Positions 34,743 through 43,041 of a stretch of 64,000 nt of DNA are shown piece after piece (within the stretch, counting starts at the first letter, position 1; the number at the start of each line of letters is the position of its first letter). Position numbers and translations under genes: made by a program. The stretch comes from Flavobacterium sp. LMO8. GTDB taxonomy: Bacteria > Bacteroidota > Bacteroidia > Flavobacteriales > Flavobacteriaceae. The notes beneath the pieces were generated by a model, which saw only the letters and a program-made list of their open reading frames with translations, had not been told where the DNA came from and searched no databases. The stretch is from assembly GCF_009495755.1 (NCBI RefSeq), contig NZ_WIBJ01000015.1, positions 62,001-126,000 on the forward strand. Reading direction: 5' to 3'.

Positions 34743-36358
34743 TATTTCTTGGCTTTTCTTAGTTCGATTGAATTCTGAATTTTCTCTATAATCTGTTTCG
34801 CGTGTTCGTCTTCTTCTTTATAAATTAAGAAAAACTCTTGAGCGCCTCCAGGCTGAGACAATACCATGATTTCGTATTCCATTTTCACATCTTCTTCTCT
34901 CACTGGGTCAAAAGCGGTAAATGTTCCATAAGCTTTTTTGCCAGAAAGTCCTTTTACGTTTTCGAATTCGCTAGTTTTTACGATAATATTTTTAGCTCCA
35001 AATTTTTCTAATTCTTTTAAATCAACTTCAAGAGCTAAATCTAAATCCAATCGAGTAGTATCTTTAAAAGCGGTTGTAATTAAGACGATAGAGAAATTAT
35101 CAATAATACTTCCATACATAAATCGGCTGTTCGATTTTACGTTTTCGGGAAGATTGTTTTGAATTTTATCGTCGCTATTCCGTTTTAAAATTCTTGGTGT
35201 TGAAATAATAATAGCAGGTTCTCCATATTCTGACGTTATCCATTCTTTCTCTAACAATTCTTCGGTAGAATGTCCAATGTAATTGTCTTTGATGAAATCG
35301 AATCCAACTGTGTAAGCGAAAATTACAACTGAAGCTACCAATAAAAACATCGAGATTCCAATTGACATCACCAAACGTTTGAACTTTTGCTTTTGCATTT
35401 CTTTCTTGCGAACTTCTTCTGCAAAAAGGATTGCCGCTTGGTCTTCGGTTCTTGGTAAGGCTTTATCGATGATTAACAAAAACTTATCAATGATTTTTTT
35501 ATCAGTTTCAATTTCAAACAACATAGGTTGCGATTTAGCGAATTTTACTAAATCCGAATTTTCTAAAACGCGACTGAATTTTTCCAAATCTTCACGATTT
35601 ACAAACATTTTCTTGTCTTTAATCGCTTTTTTTAGTGATTCTATTAACTCGCTCGAAGTACTTTCCATTGCTGGAATATGAACCGATTCCTCGATGTACG
35701 TTCTGGTAATATCGGTCATTTCAGAATAATATTCTTTGACATCACCGCGTTGCACCAATTGTTTTTTATCTAAGTTTTGAAGATAGGCAATTGCTTTTTC
35801 AATTGGGGAAGCGAAAAATTCTTCTTTTTGCTCTTTCTCTTTTTGTAATCTTTTGATAATGAAATATGAGGCAAAACCAGAAGCGATAATCAACACCAAT
35901 AAAATTAATAGCTTCCACCATTCGCTCATCGGTTTTTCTTCGGTAGCGATGATGTCTTTGATATCGTACATTTGTTGTTTGGTCGTGTCAACTTTTACAT
36001 CGTTTACCAAAATCGAAAGCGAATCGGTACGAAATTCTTTTTGATTGATTTTTACTAATAATTTCGGAATCACATAGCGACCCGAATCAAATTGGGTTAA
36101 CCCGTATTTTTTGATTAATTCGTATTGGTTATCGTTTTTTACTGTGTCTATTGGATACGATTCTAATATTTCCAACGCACCAAAAAACTTTCCAGCAGGA
36201 AAAACCACTTTATCTTTTGCGTTTACTTTTGCTTTGATGGTTAAATTGAATTGCGATCCAATTTTAATTTGGTTAGAATCAATAGAAGTAGAGATTTGTT
36301 GGGCAAAACCCAAAAACCCGAACAGCAAAGCAATATATAAGTAAATTTTCTTTTTCAT
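34742..36358 (-). CDS. BatD-like two-domain membrane protein of the bat locus
   Basis: A 538-residue protein not assigned to one named family. Signal peptide (1-19, ending GFAQQ), a BatD-like beta domain (about 20-125), a transmembrane helix (about 148-168), a cytoplasmic helical region (about 170-330), a second helix (about 340-360) and an extracytoplasmic domain (365-538). It lies between the DUF58 gene (5-bp gap) and batA (1-base overlap), the usual position for this protein in Flavobacteriia, so a structural role with the MoxR/VWA system is likely. Confidence 0.75.
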   Translation of the reverse strand: MKKKIYLYIALLFGFLGFAQQISTSIDSNQIKIGSQFNLTIKAKVNAKDKVVFPAGKFFGALEILESYPIDTVKNDNQYELIKKYGLTQFDSGRYVIPKLLVKINQKEFRTDSLSILVNDVKVDTTKQQMYDIKDIIATEEKPMSEWWKLLILLVLIIASGFASYFIIKRLQKEKEQKEEFFASPIEKAIAYLQNLDKKQLVQRGDVKEYYSEMTDITRTYIEESVHIPAMESTSSELIESLKKAIKDKKMFVNREDLEKFSRVLENSDLVKFAKSQPMLFEIETDKKIIDKFLLIIDKALPRTEDQAAILFAEEVRKKEMQKQKFKRLVMSIGISMFLLVASVVIFAYTVGFDFIKDNYIGHSTEELLEKEWITSEYGEPAIIISTPRILKRNSDDKIQNNLPENVKSNSRFMYGSIIDNFSIVLITTAFKDTTRLDLDLALEVDLKELEKFGAKNIIVKTSEFENVKGLSGKKAYGTFTAFDPVREEDVKMEYEIMVLSQPGGAQEFFLIYKEEDEHAKQIIEKIQNSIELRKAKK

Positions 36359-36363
36359 TTTTC

Positions 36364-37230
36364 TTAATTACGCGCTTTAAAATAACCTAATAATTTGGTT
36401 ACATAGCTTTCATCCACTCTTGAACTAATTGTTCCAGCTCCACATTTTGAAAAAATATCTTTGAAATAATTTATGTTTTCACGATAGTATTTTTCGTAAT
36501 CCATTCGCACTTTTTTAGAAGTAGTATCAACCAAAAGTGTTTCTCCTGTTTCAGCATCAATCATATTTACAACTCCGATATTTGGAATATTTTCTTCGCG
36601 TTGGTCAAAAACTCGAATTCCAGTTACATCATGTCGTTTTGAAGCGATTTTTAGCGTGTGCTCATAATCTTTCACCATGAAATCGGAAATTAAAAACACA
36701 ATGGCTTTCTTTTTCAAAACGCTTGATAAATATTTCAAAGCTTGCGATAAATCGGTTTTTTTGCTTTTCGATTCGAATTCGATTAACTCGCGAATGATTC
36801 GTAAAACGTGTGATTTTCCTTTTTTAGGCGGAATAAATAATTCGATTTGATCGGAAAACAAAAGCAATCCAATTTTGTCATTATTTTGAGTAGCCGAAAA
36901 CGCTAATGTGGCTGCGATTTCAGTAACCATATCGCGTTTTAACTGATTTTTTGTACCAAAACTCTCCGAACCCGAAATATCCACCATTAACATCATGGTT
37001 AATTCGCGTTCTTCTTCAAATACTTTTACGAAAGGTTCGTTGTAGCGTGCCGTTACATTCCAATCGATAGCTCTAACGTCATCACCGTATTGGTATTGGC
37101 GCACTTCTGAAAACGTCATCCCGCGTCCTTTAAAAGACGTATGATATTCTCCCGAAAAGATATGATCACTCAATCTTCGGGTTTTGATTTCAATTTTTCG
37201 AACTTTTTTTAGAATTTCTTTAGTATCCAT
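36364..37230 (-). CDS. DUF58 domain protein
   Basis: A 288-residue DUF58 protein, the usual partner of MoxR ATPases. Core motif SFKGRGMTFSEVRQYQYGDD (split across residues 29-48) followed by AIDWNVTARYNEPFVK and a VWA-like core starting MLMVDISGSESFG. It is cytoplasmic with no transmembrane segment. It follows moxR with an 85-bp spacer filled by a heptad array and precedes the BatD-like gene. Confidence 0.93.
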   Translation of the reverse strand: MDTKEILKKVRKIEIKTRRLSDHIFSGEYHTSFKGRGMTFSEVRQYQYGDDVRAIDWNVTARYNEPFVKVFEEERELTMMLMVDISGSESFGTKNQLKRDMVTEIAATLAFSATQNNDKIGLLLFSDQIELFIPPKKGKSHVLRIIRELIEFESKSKKTDLSQALKYLSSVLKKKAIVFLISDFMVKDYEHTLKIASKRHDVTGIRVFDQREENIPNIGVVNMIDAETGETLLVDTTSKKVRMDYEKYYRENINYFKDIFSKCGAGTISSRVDESYVTKLLGYFKARN

Positions 37231-37238
37231 TTTTTATT

Positions 37239-37316
37239 AGTTGGCAGTCGCAGTTGACAGTCGCAGTATTAAAGCAGTAGTATCTGAAAACTGAGACTGA
37301 ACACTGATAACTAAAT
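37239..37316. repeat. inverted heptad array
   Basis: AGT units (AGTTGGC, AGTCGC, AGTTGAC, AGTCGC, then irregular) from 37239 to about 37289, followed by ACT units (ACTGAG, ACTGAAC, ACTGATA, ACTAAAT) from 37290. Some units are 6 nt. It separates moxR from the DUF58 gene inside the operon. Confidence 0.75.
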
Positions 37317-38320
37317 TAAGGCACTTCAATTTCGTTAACGATTTTGCTAATAATGTCTTCTGTAGTTACATTTTCAGCTTCGGCTTCATAGGTAATTCCT
37401 ATTCTGTGACGTAATACATCGTACACTACGGCACGAACATCTTCTGGAATTACATAACCTCTACGTTTGATGAAAGCATAACATTTAGCAGCAGTAGCTA
37501 AGTTGATACTTCCACGAGGCGAAGCCCCAAAACTAATTAAGCCTTTTAAACTTTCTAATTTGTATTTTTCAGGATAACGAGTAGCAAAAATAATATCTAA
37601 AATGTATTTTTCGATTTTTTCGTCCATGTACACTTCTCGAACGGCTTGTTGCGCTTTTAGAATTTGATCTAACGAAACCACCTCATTCACTTTTTCGAAT
37701 GCACCTTTTAAATTTTGACGGATAACCAAACGCTCGTCTTCCATTTTAGGATAATCAATAACCACTTTCAACATGAAACGGTCTACTTGTGCTTCTGGTA
37801 ACGGATAGGTTCCTTCTTGATCAACCGGATTTTGAGTTGCCATTACTAAGAATGGTTTATCTAATTTAAACGTTTCGTCTCCAATTGTAACTTGCTTTTC
37901 CTGCATGGCTTCTAACAAGGCCGATTGCACTTTTGCAGGAGCACGGTTAATTTCATCCGCTAATACGAAGTTGGCAAAAATAGGGCCTTTACGAATCGTA
38001 AAATCGTTTTGTTTGATGTTATAAATCATGGTTCCCACCACATCGGCAGGCAATAAATCGGGCGTAAACTGAATTCTACTAAAAGAACCATGAACGGCTT
38101 GTGATAGCGTGTTAATTGCTAAGGTTTTTGCTAATCCAGGAACACCTTCTAATAAAATATGTCCTTGTCCTAGTAATCCAATTAGTAATCGTTCTACCAT
38201 TTGCTTTTGTCCTACAATTACCTTGTTCATTTCCATGGTAAGTAGATCAATAAAAGCACTTTCTCTTTCTATCTTTTCATTAATAGCTCTAATGTCTAAA
38301 GTCGATGTATTTTCTTCCAT
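37316..38320 (-). CDS. moxR: MoxR family AAA ATPase
   Basis: A 334-residue MoxR ATPase: Walker A GVPGLAKT, Walker B/sensor region NFVLADEINRAPAKVQSALL, MATQNPVDQEGTYPLPEAQ and a C-terminal lid with SFGASPRGS. MoxR ATPases act as chaperones that activate VWA-containing partners, here presumably BatA/BatB and the DUF58 protein. Start 38320 (MEENTSTLD) is favoured over 38356, which adds twelve residues without family similarity. It heads the bat operon. Confidence 0.95.
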   Translation of the reverse strand: MEENTSTLDIRAINEKIERESAFIDLLTMEMNKVIVGQKQMVERLLIGLLGQGHILLEGVPGLAKTLAINTLSQAVHGSFSRIQFTPDLLPADVVGTMIYNIKQNDFTIRKGPIFANFVLADEINRAPAKVQSALLEAMQEKQVTIGDETFKLDKPFLVMATQNPVDQEGTYPLPEAQVDRFMLKVVIDYPKMEDERLVIRQNLKGAFEKVNEVVSLDQILKAQQAVREVYMDEKIEKYILDIIFATRYPEKYKLESLKGLISFGASPRGSINLATAAKCYAFIKRRGYVIPEDVRAVVYDVLRHRIGITYEAEAENVTTEDIISKIVNEIEVP

Positions 38321-38496
38321 TTTGGTTTTAATTTGGGTCTGTGAAACTAACAACATATTTTAACGCTGCAAATTGTAATTTTTTTTAGATTTTAGTTGTT
38401 AACATTGCGTTAAAAAACAATAAAAAAAGTAGGTTTTGTGAGTGTTTTATGATTCAATTTTATAATTTTAAGAAAAATTTAGAAATCAGATACAAT

Positions 38497-39369
38497 ATGT
38501 CAGTAAAATTATCACCTATTATTGCAGGAGTTATGAATTGGGGTGTTTGGGATAAAAACCTGAATGCAAACGAAATGAATCATTTAATTCATCTCTTTTT
38601 AGAAAACGGAATAACTACTTTTGATCATGCCGATTTATATGGGGGTTATACCACTGAAGCAGCTTTTGGAAAAGCTTTAGCTACAAGTAAAATAGACCGA
38701 AAAAATATTCAATTGATAACTAAATGCGGTATTCAATATGTTTCTGAAAATAGACCTGAAAATGTAATTAAACATTACGATTATTCTAAGGAATACATCA
38801 TTTGGTCGGCAGAAAATTCACTGAAAAATTTACAAACCGATTATTTAGATGTTTTTTTACTGCATAGACCAAGCCCATTAATGCAAGCTGATGAAGTTGC
38901 TGAGGCGGTTGAAAAATTAAAAGCAGCAGGAAAAATTCTTTCTTTTGGGGTTTCTAACTTTACATCTTCACAAACCGAATTATTACGTCAAAAAACAGAA
39001 GTCTCGTTTAACCAAATTCAGTTTTCTGCAACCAACCATGAAGCCATGTTAGATGGAAGTTTAGATTATATGCAATTGCATAAAATTACACCAATGGCTT
39101 GGAATCCGTTAGGGGTTGTTTTTAGAGAAAATACCGAACAAACACAACGTTTAAAATTACTCTTTTCTAAATTAGTAGATAAGTATCATGTGGGTGCTGA
39201 CTTAATTTTATTAGCTTGGATTTTACAACATCCTGCGAATATTTTACCTGTTGCCGGAACTGTAAATGTGGCAAGAATTCAACAATTATCGAAAGCGTGT
39301 TCGTTGCAATTAGAAAAACAAGATTGGTTCGCTATTTGGTCAGAAAGTATGGGAAATAAAGTGCCTTAA
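38497..39369 (+). CDS. aldo/keto reductase
   Basis: A 290-residue NAD(P)H-dependent aldo/keto reductase with a TIM-barrel layout. Catalytic Asp/Tyr in FDHADLYGGY, Lys in LITKCGIQ and His in VFLLHRPSP; the phosphate-binding C-terminus includes LPVAGTVNVARIQQLSKA. It resembles the YdhF/Tas branch. Substrate unknown. Start 38497 gives the family-like MSVKLSPIIAGVMNWG; the ATG at 38449 adds a 16-residue tail. A heptad array follows the stop codon. Confidence 0.92.
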   Translation: MSVKLSPIIAGVMNWGVWDKNLNANEMNHLIHLFLENGITTFDHADLYGGYTTEAAFGKALATSKIDRKNIQLITKCGIQYVSENRPENVIKHYDYSKEYIIWSAENSLKNLQTDYLDVFLLHRPSPLMQADEVAEAVEKLKAAGKILSFGVSNFTSSQTELLRQKTEVSFNQIQFSATNHEAMLDGSLDYMQLHKITPMAWNPLGVVFRENTEQTQRLKLLFSKLVDKYHVGADLILLAWILQHPANILPVAGTVNVARIQQLSKACSLQLEKQDWFAIWSESMGNKVP

Positions 39370-39372
39370 ACG

Positions 39373-39416
39373 AGTATTCAGTGTTCAGTTAATAGTATTC
39401 AGAATATTCAGTTAAA
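39373..39416 (+). repeat. heptad array (AGTATTC/AGTGTTC)
   Basis: Units AGTATTC, AGTGTTC, AGTTAAT, AGTATTC (exact 7-nt phase), then a 9-nt unit AGAATATTC and AGTTAAA. It fills the gap between the aldo/keto reductase and the AlbA_2 gene. Confidence 0.75.
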
Positions 39417-39418
39417 AA

Positions 39419-40570
39419 ATGATAAACAAGCGTCTTCTTATCAAAAACATTTTATCTCACCACGATGAGAACAGTTTTTATGATAAGAAGCGCCAGTTGA
39501 ATTTACATACTAAAGAAGGAAAAGCAAAATTTTTAAAACACATTTGTGCGCTTTCAAATTCTAATCCGAGCAATAATTCTTATATCATTGTTGGAGTTGA
39601 AGACGAATCGAATGAAATTGTAGGCGATGACTTTTTTGATGATAGTAGGATTCAAAATTTAGTGAATGCTTTTTTGGAAAATCCACCTAAAATTCAGTAC
39701 GAGAATGTACCTTTTCCCAATCTTCCAAAAGACAAAGTAGTAGGCTTAGTCACCATAAAACCAAAGTCAAAAAACTCCTATTTTAAAAAAGGAATTCATA
39801 CGATTGAAGCCAAAAGTACTTTTGTTCGCAAAGGGAGTAATACAACTCCAACCACTGAAAAAATACCCTATTCAAAACAAAACATAGAAACCGTAATTAG
39901 TATTGAAAACAGTTCTCGAAATAGCATTGCACATACATTAGAAAGTGTTTTGGATTTCATCAACAATAGGCATAAAGATATAGCATCTGGTTATCATGTT
40001 TTTAAAGAATTATTTGTAGTTTGCTGGGCGGGAAATAAGAAAAAAATTAGAGATAAAGTCTATTATTCAAGAGTTGATATTGAGCTAATAAACGAACAAG
40101 TAAAACTTTTCTATTCGGCGCTTGATGAAGTTAGTATTGAATTTGACGAAAACACTTTTTCAATAACAGAATATATTTCTTTAGGATTGAATGATAAAAC
40201 CAGTTATTACCCATTTGAAAAGGTTACTCTTACCTTTTTTGATAATGGTTATTATAAAATGAACTCAGAAATATTGTTCGAACCGCCTCAATACAATCGG
40301 AAAATGCTGTATCACATTTACAATTCTAATTTGATACTATTAGGAAAACTTCAAAAAGGATTACCTTTGAATGAATCTGAAAAGAGAGATTTGGAGAATT
40401 TACCTCACATTATGATGATTTGTTATTTGAATAGTTTTGATGAAGCAAAACAAAAATTAATTGATTCAAAACCTTATTTAAAATCACTTGAAAATCCTTT
40501 AATTTACGTGTCTTTTAAAGAAGTAATGCGAATTTTAAGAAAAATGAAATACGACAAAAAGAATGAGTAG
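39419..40570 (+). CDS. AlbA_2 (Schlafen-type) domain protein
   Basis: A 383-residue protein whose N-terminal 150 residues resemble the Schlafen AlbA_2 / COG2865 domain: ALSNSNPSNNSYIIVGVEDES, GLVTIKPKSKNSY and FVRKGSNTTPTT. The C-terminal half (about 160-383) is not recognised. Such proteins bind nucleotides or nucleic acid and are often annotated as ATP-binding transcriptional regulators. It overlaps the phosphoesterase gene by 8 bp, so the two form an operon, and their functions may be linked. Confidence 0.78.
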   Translation: MINKRLLIKNILSHHDENSFYDKKRQLNLHTKEGKAKFLKHICALSNSNPSNNSYIIVGVEDESNEIVGDDFFDDSRIQNLVNAFLENPPKIQYENVPFPNLPKDKVVGLVTIKPKSKNSYFKKGIHTIEAKSTFVRKGSNTTPTTEKIPYSKQNIETVISIENSSRNSIAHTLESVLDFINNRHKDIASGYHVFKELFVVCWAGNKKKIRDKVYYSRVDIELINEQVKLFYSALDEVSIEFDENTFSITEYISLGLNDKTSYYPFEKVTLTFFDNGYYKMNSEILFEPPQYNRKMLYHIYNSNLILLGKLQKGLPLNESEKRDLENLPHIMMICYLNSFDEAKQKLIDSKPYLKSLENPLIYVSFKEVMRILRKMKYDKKNE

Positions 40571-41300
40571 AAAATTAGTTATTGGAGATATACACGGAGG
40601 TTTAAAAGCAGTTCAACAAGTTTTAAAAAGAGCCAACGTTACTGATAAAGATATTTTAATCTTTTTAGGGGATTATGTAGACGGCTGGAGTGAATCTCCT
40701 AATGTTTTGGATTTTTTAATCGAATTGCAAAAAAAGCAAAAATGCTATTTCATTCGAGGTAATCACGACGAACTTCTATTAGATTGGTTATTAGGTAATA
40801 CCGAAAATATTGATGAAAAATTATGGTTTACACATGGTGGCGAAGCAACTGTTTTATCCTATCAAAAAATTGAAGCTTCAACTAAGGAAAAACACATACA
40901 ATTTTTAAAGTCATTACAAGATTATTATTTAGATGATGAAAATCGATTGTTTATTCATGCTGGTTTTACCAATATGAAAGGTGTAGAGCACGAATTTTTT
41001 AAGCCTTTATTCTATTGGGACAGAACACTTTGGGAAACCGCTTTAGCATTGGATAATCAACTTTCAAAAGATGCCATTACTTATCCAAATAGATTAAAAA
41101 TTTACAATGAAATCTATATCGGTCATACTCCTGTTACCAAAATTGATGAATCTGTTCCTGTAAATAGAGCTTGTGTGTGGAATGTGGATACTGGAGCCGC
41201 CTTTAAAGGGAAATTATCTATTATGGATGTGGACACCAAAGAATTTTGGCAAAGTGATGCCTTACCTGATTTATACCCAAATGAAAAAGGTAGAAATTAA
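40563..41300 (+). CDS. PPP-type metallophosphoesterase
   Basis: A 245-residue calcineurin-like phosphoesterase close to bacterial PP2A-type Ser/Thr phosphatases. Metal-binding motifs are complete: GDIHGG (8-13), GDYVDGW (36-42), GNHDE (66-70), plus later histidines in FIHAGF and YIGHTPV. It could be a protein phosphatase or a diadenosine tetraphosphatase-like hydrolase. It overlaps the upstream AlbA_2 gene by 8 bp. Confidence 0.9.
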   Translation: MSRKLVIGDIHGGLKAVQQVLKRANVTDKDILIFLGDYVDGWSESPNVLDFLIELQKKQKCYFIRGNHDELLLDWLLGNTENIDEKLWFTHGGEATVLSYQKIEASTKEKHIQFLKSLQDYYLDDENRLFIHAGFTNMKGVEHEFFKPLFYWDRTLWETALALDNQLSKDAITYPNRLKIYNEIYIGHTPVTKIDESVPVNRACVWNVDTGAAFKGKLSIMDVDTKEFWQSDALPDLYPNEKGRN

Positions 41301-41376
41301 TTGCTTTTTTTTATGTTATCTTATTACAATTTATAACTTTGCTCCAAATTATTTATTTACGTAAAATCCATTCAAA

Positions 41377-41952
41377 ATGAGTGTAATAGAAAAAAAACTG
41401 AAAGACCGCAGTGGTTCAGTTTGCGAAATTAGTGGTGCCGAACATGATTTAGTTGTGTACACGTTGCCACCTCACACTGCAGAAAGCTTAGAACATTCGG
41501 TTTTAGTTGCGAAACATTTAAAAGACCAAATTGAAAACCCAGAAACCATGAATGAAAACGATTGGAGAGGTTTATCAGATAGCATGTGGAGTGAGCATTT
41601 ACCGGTTCAAATTTTATCTTGGCGTATGTTAGCGCGTTTAAAAAATACCGATTTATTAGAGATGATGTATCTGGATGAAGAAGCGTTAGAATGGGCAAAA
41701 GCAACAGGCGAAGGCGCAGAAGAAGACGAAAACAAAATTGTACATAAAGACAGTAACGGAGTAACCTTATTAGATGGTGACTCGGTTGTATTGATTAAAG
41801 ATTTAGATGTAAAAGGTGCTACTTTTACTGCAAAACGTGGCGCTGCCGTACATAACATTAAATTAGTTTGGGACGACGCAAACCTTATTGAAGGTAGAGT
41901 TGAAAACCAAAATATCTACATTTTAACACAATACGTGAAGAAAACGAAGTAA
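41377..41952 (+). CDS. PhnA domain protein
   Basis: A 191-residue PhnA-like protein. The C-terminal 75 residues carry the PhnA domain (DSNGVTLLDGDSVVLIKDL, AKRGAAVHNIKL, IEGRVENQNIYILTQYVKK), and the N-terminal region has CEISGAEHDLVVYTLPP but only one of the cysteines of the usual zinc ribbon. Despite the name, PhnA is not needed for phosphonate breakdown; function is unknown. A TAACTTTG -7 box lies at 41334-41341. Confidence 0.88.
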   Translation: MSVIEKKLKDRSGSVCEISGAEHDLVVYTLPPHTAESLEHSVLVAKHLKDQIENPETMNENDWRGLSDSMWSEHLPVQILSWRMLARLKNTDLLEMMYLDEEALEWAKATGEGAEEDENKIVHKDSNGVTLLDGDSVVLIKDLDVKGATFTAKRGAAVHNIKLVWDDANLIEGRVENQNIYILTQYVKKTK

Positions 41953-41957
41953 CCTTT

Positions 41958-42052
41958 TTGTCATTCTGAACTCGTTTACTTCGTCAGTTCGCAAGCTCGG
42001 GTCAGAATCTAAAAAGAGAAGCTGAAACAAGTTCAGCTTGACAGAATGACAA
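41958..42052. mobile_element. 95-bp MITE/REP-like element with 11-bp terminal inverted repeats
   Basis: TTGTCATTCTG (41958-41968) and its perfect complement CAGAATGACAA (42042-42052) bound two hairpins: one with an expanded loop (ATTCTGA 41963-41969 / TCAGAAT 42002-42008) and one compact (AAGCTGAA 42019-42026 / TTCAGCTT 42032-42039). It belongs to the family at 19474 and 23005. No transposase is present. Confidence 0.7.
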
Positions 42053-42056
42053 TATA

Positions 42057-42087
42057 AAACCCTGCAAATTTGATTTGTGGGGTTTTT
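42057..42087 (+). terminator. terminator-like hairpin
   Basis: AACCCTGCAAAT and ATTTGTGGGGTT pair at 10 of 12 positions (with G-U), followed by a T-run. It lies downstream of the PhnA gene and just upstream of the next gene. The AAAACCCTGCAA part recurs at 42967. Confidence 0.6.
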
Positions 42088-42112
42088 GGTTTTATAATAA
42101 AATCTTACATTT

Positions 42113-42952
42113 ATGAAAAAATTTATGAAAAAAACATTTTACTTATACTTATTATTCTTTACACAAATATGTTTTTCACAAATACCCGTTGAGTCCTATA
42201 GGAATGAAATATCAAGTTTAAAATCTATTGATGAGGTAAGTATTTATTGGGATAAACTTTTAGATATTGATCAAAATGTTTTATTGAATGAAAAAGAGTT
42301 AATAAAAAAGGATTCTATCTCAACAAGTTTAATGATAAGAACAATTTTAATGTTTGAGTATCAAAATGAACACACTTTCAAATTATATAAAATTGCACCT
42401 GTTATGAATATGGCTCATTGTAATAATTCAAATTCAGCAAAGCTTTTTTGGCCAATTATTGAAAAATATAAAGTTGTAATTAATCAAATAATGAAAAACT
42501 ATCCTGCATATCCTCTAGAAAGCATAAGTTTAATATATTACGGATATTCATTGTTGGATCAAGATAAAATTTATGATAGACTTATTTATAAATTGCAAAG
42601 TACTTATTCAAACGAAGATTTAGTTCTCAAATTAATAGAATCTCACAATAATTTTAAAACAACTCATTCATTAAAATTGAGAAAATCAATATATAAATGG
42701 CAGTATCAACCATTTAAGGATAAAAAAGAGGAAGGTTTTTTTGAATTTGTAAAAATGTCAGACGGAAAATGGTATAGAAGAACTAATTACGGGATTTTAC
42801 AGAAAATTAATTTAATTTCTAAAAAAGACGAATTTAAATTTTACCAAATTGAAGGAGAACCATTTGGTTGGATTTATAAGCTTGGAAAAAACGGTAGCTT
42901 AAGTTTGTTAGATAATGATGAAATTCTCATTGAATACACAAGAATAAATTAA
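42113..42952 (+). CDS. hypothetical secreted protein
   Basis: Not recognised. 279 residues with a signal peptide (about 1-23, ending CFSQ), then a helical, Lys/Asn/Ile-rich body. Another in-frame Met at 42125 (MKKTFYLYLLFF) is an equally good start. It is notably AT-rich, and bracketed by the related hairpins at 42057 and 42966, which share AAAACCCTGCAA, suggesting that it may have been acquired or that the region was duplicated. Confidence 0.6.
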   Translation: MKKFMKKTFYLYLLFFTQICFSQIPVESYRNEISSLKSIDEVSIYWDKLLDIDQNVLLNEKELIKKDSISTSLMIRTILMFEYQNEHTFKLYKIAPVMNMAHCNNSNSAKLFWPIIEKYKVVINQIMKNYPAYPLESISLIYYGYSLLDQDKIYDRLIYKLQSTYSNEDLVLKLIESHNNFKTTHSLKLRKSIYKWQYQPFKDKKEEGFFEFVKMSDGKWYRRTNYGILQKINLISKKDEFKFYQIEGEPFGWIYKLGKNGSLSLLDNDEILIEYTRIN

Positions 42953-42965
42953 CTCAACACCAACA

Positions 42966-42991
42966 GAAAACCCTGCAATTGCAGGGTTTTC
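42966..42991. terminator. bidirectional terminator, perfect palindrome
   Basis: A 26-bp perfect palindrome centred on CTGCAATTGCAG with flanking A- and T-runs, between the hypothetical gene (plus) and the convergent ALDH7 gene (minus). Confidence 0.8.
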
Positions 42992-43006
42992 TATATCCAA
43001 AAAGCA

Positions 43007-43041
43007 ACTAATCACTAATTACTTTTCACTAATCACTTAAT
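43007..43041 (-). repeat. heptad array (ACTAATC type)
   Basis: Five exact 7-nt units ACTAATC, ACTAATT, ACTTTTC, ACTAATC, ACTTAAT ending on the stop codon of the ALDH7 gene. Confidence 0.8.

Noticed and set aside
41377..41952. Phosphonate utilisation locus
   Set aside because: PhnA-like proteins are not part of the C-P lyase pathway, and no phnG-M or transport genes are nearby.
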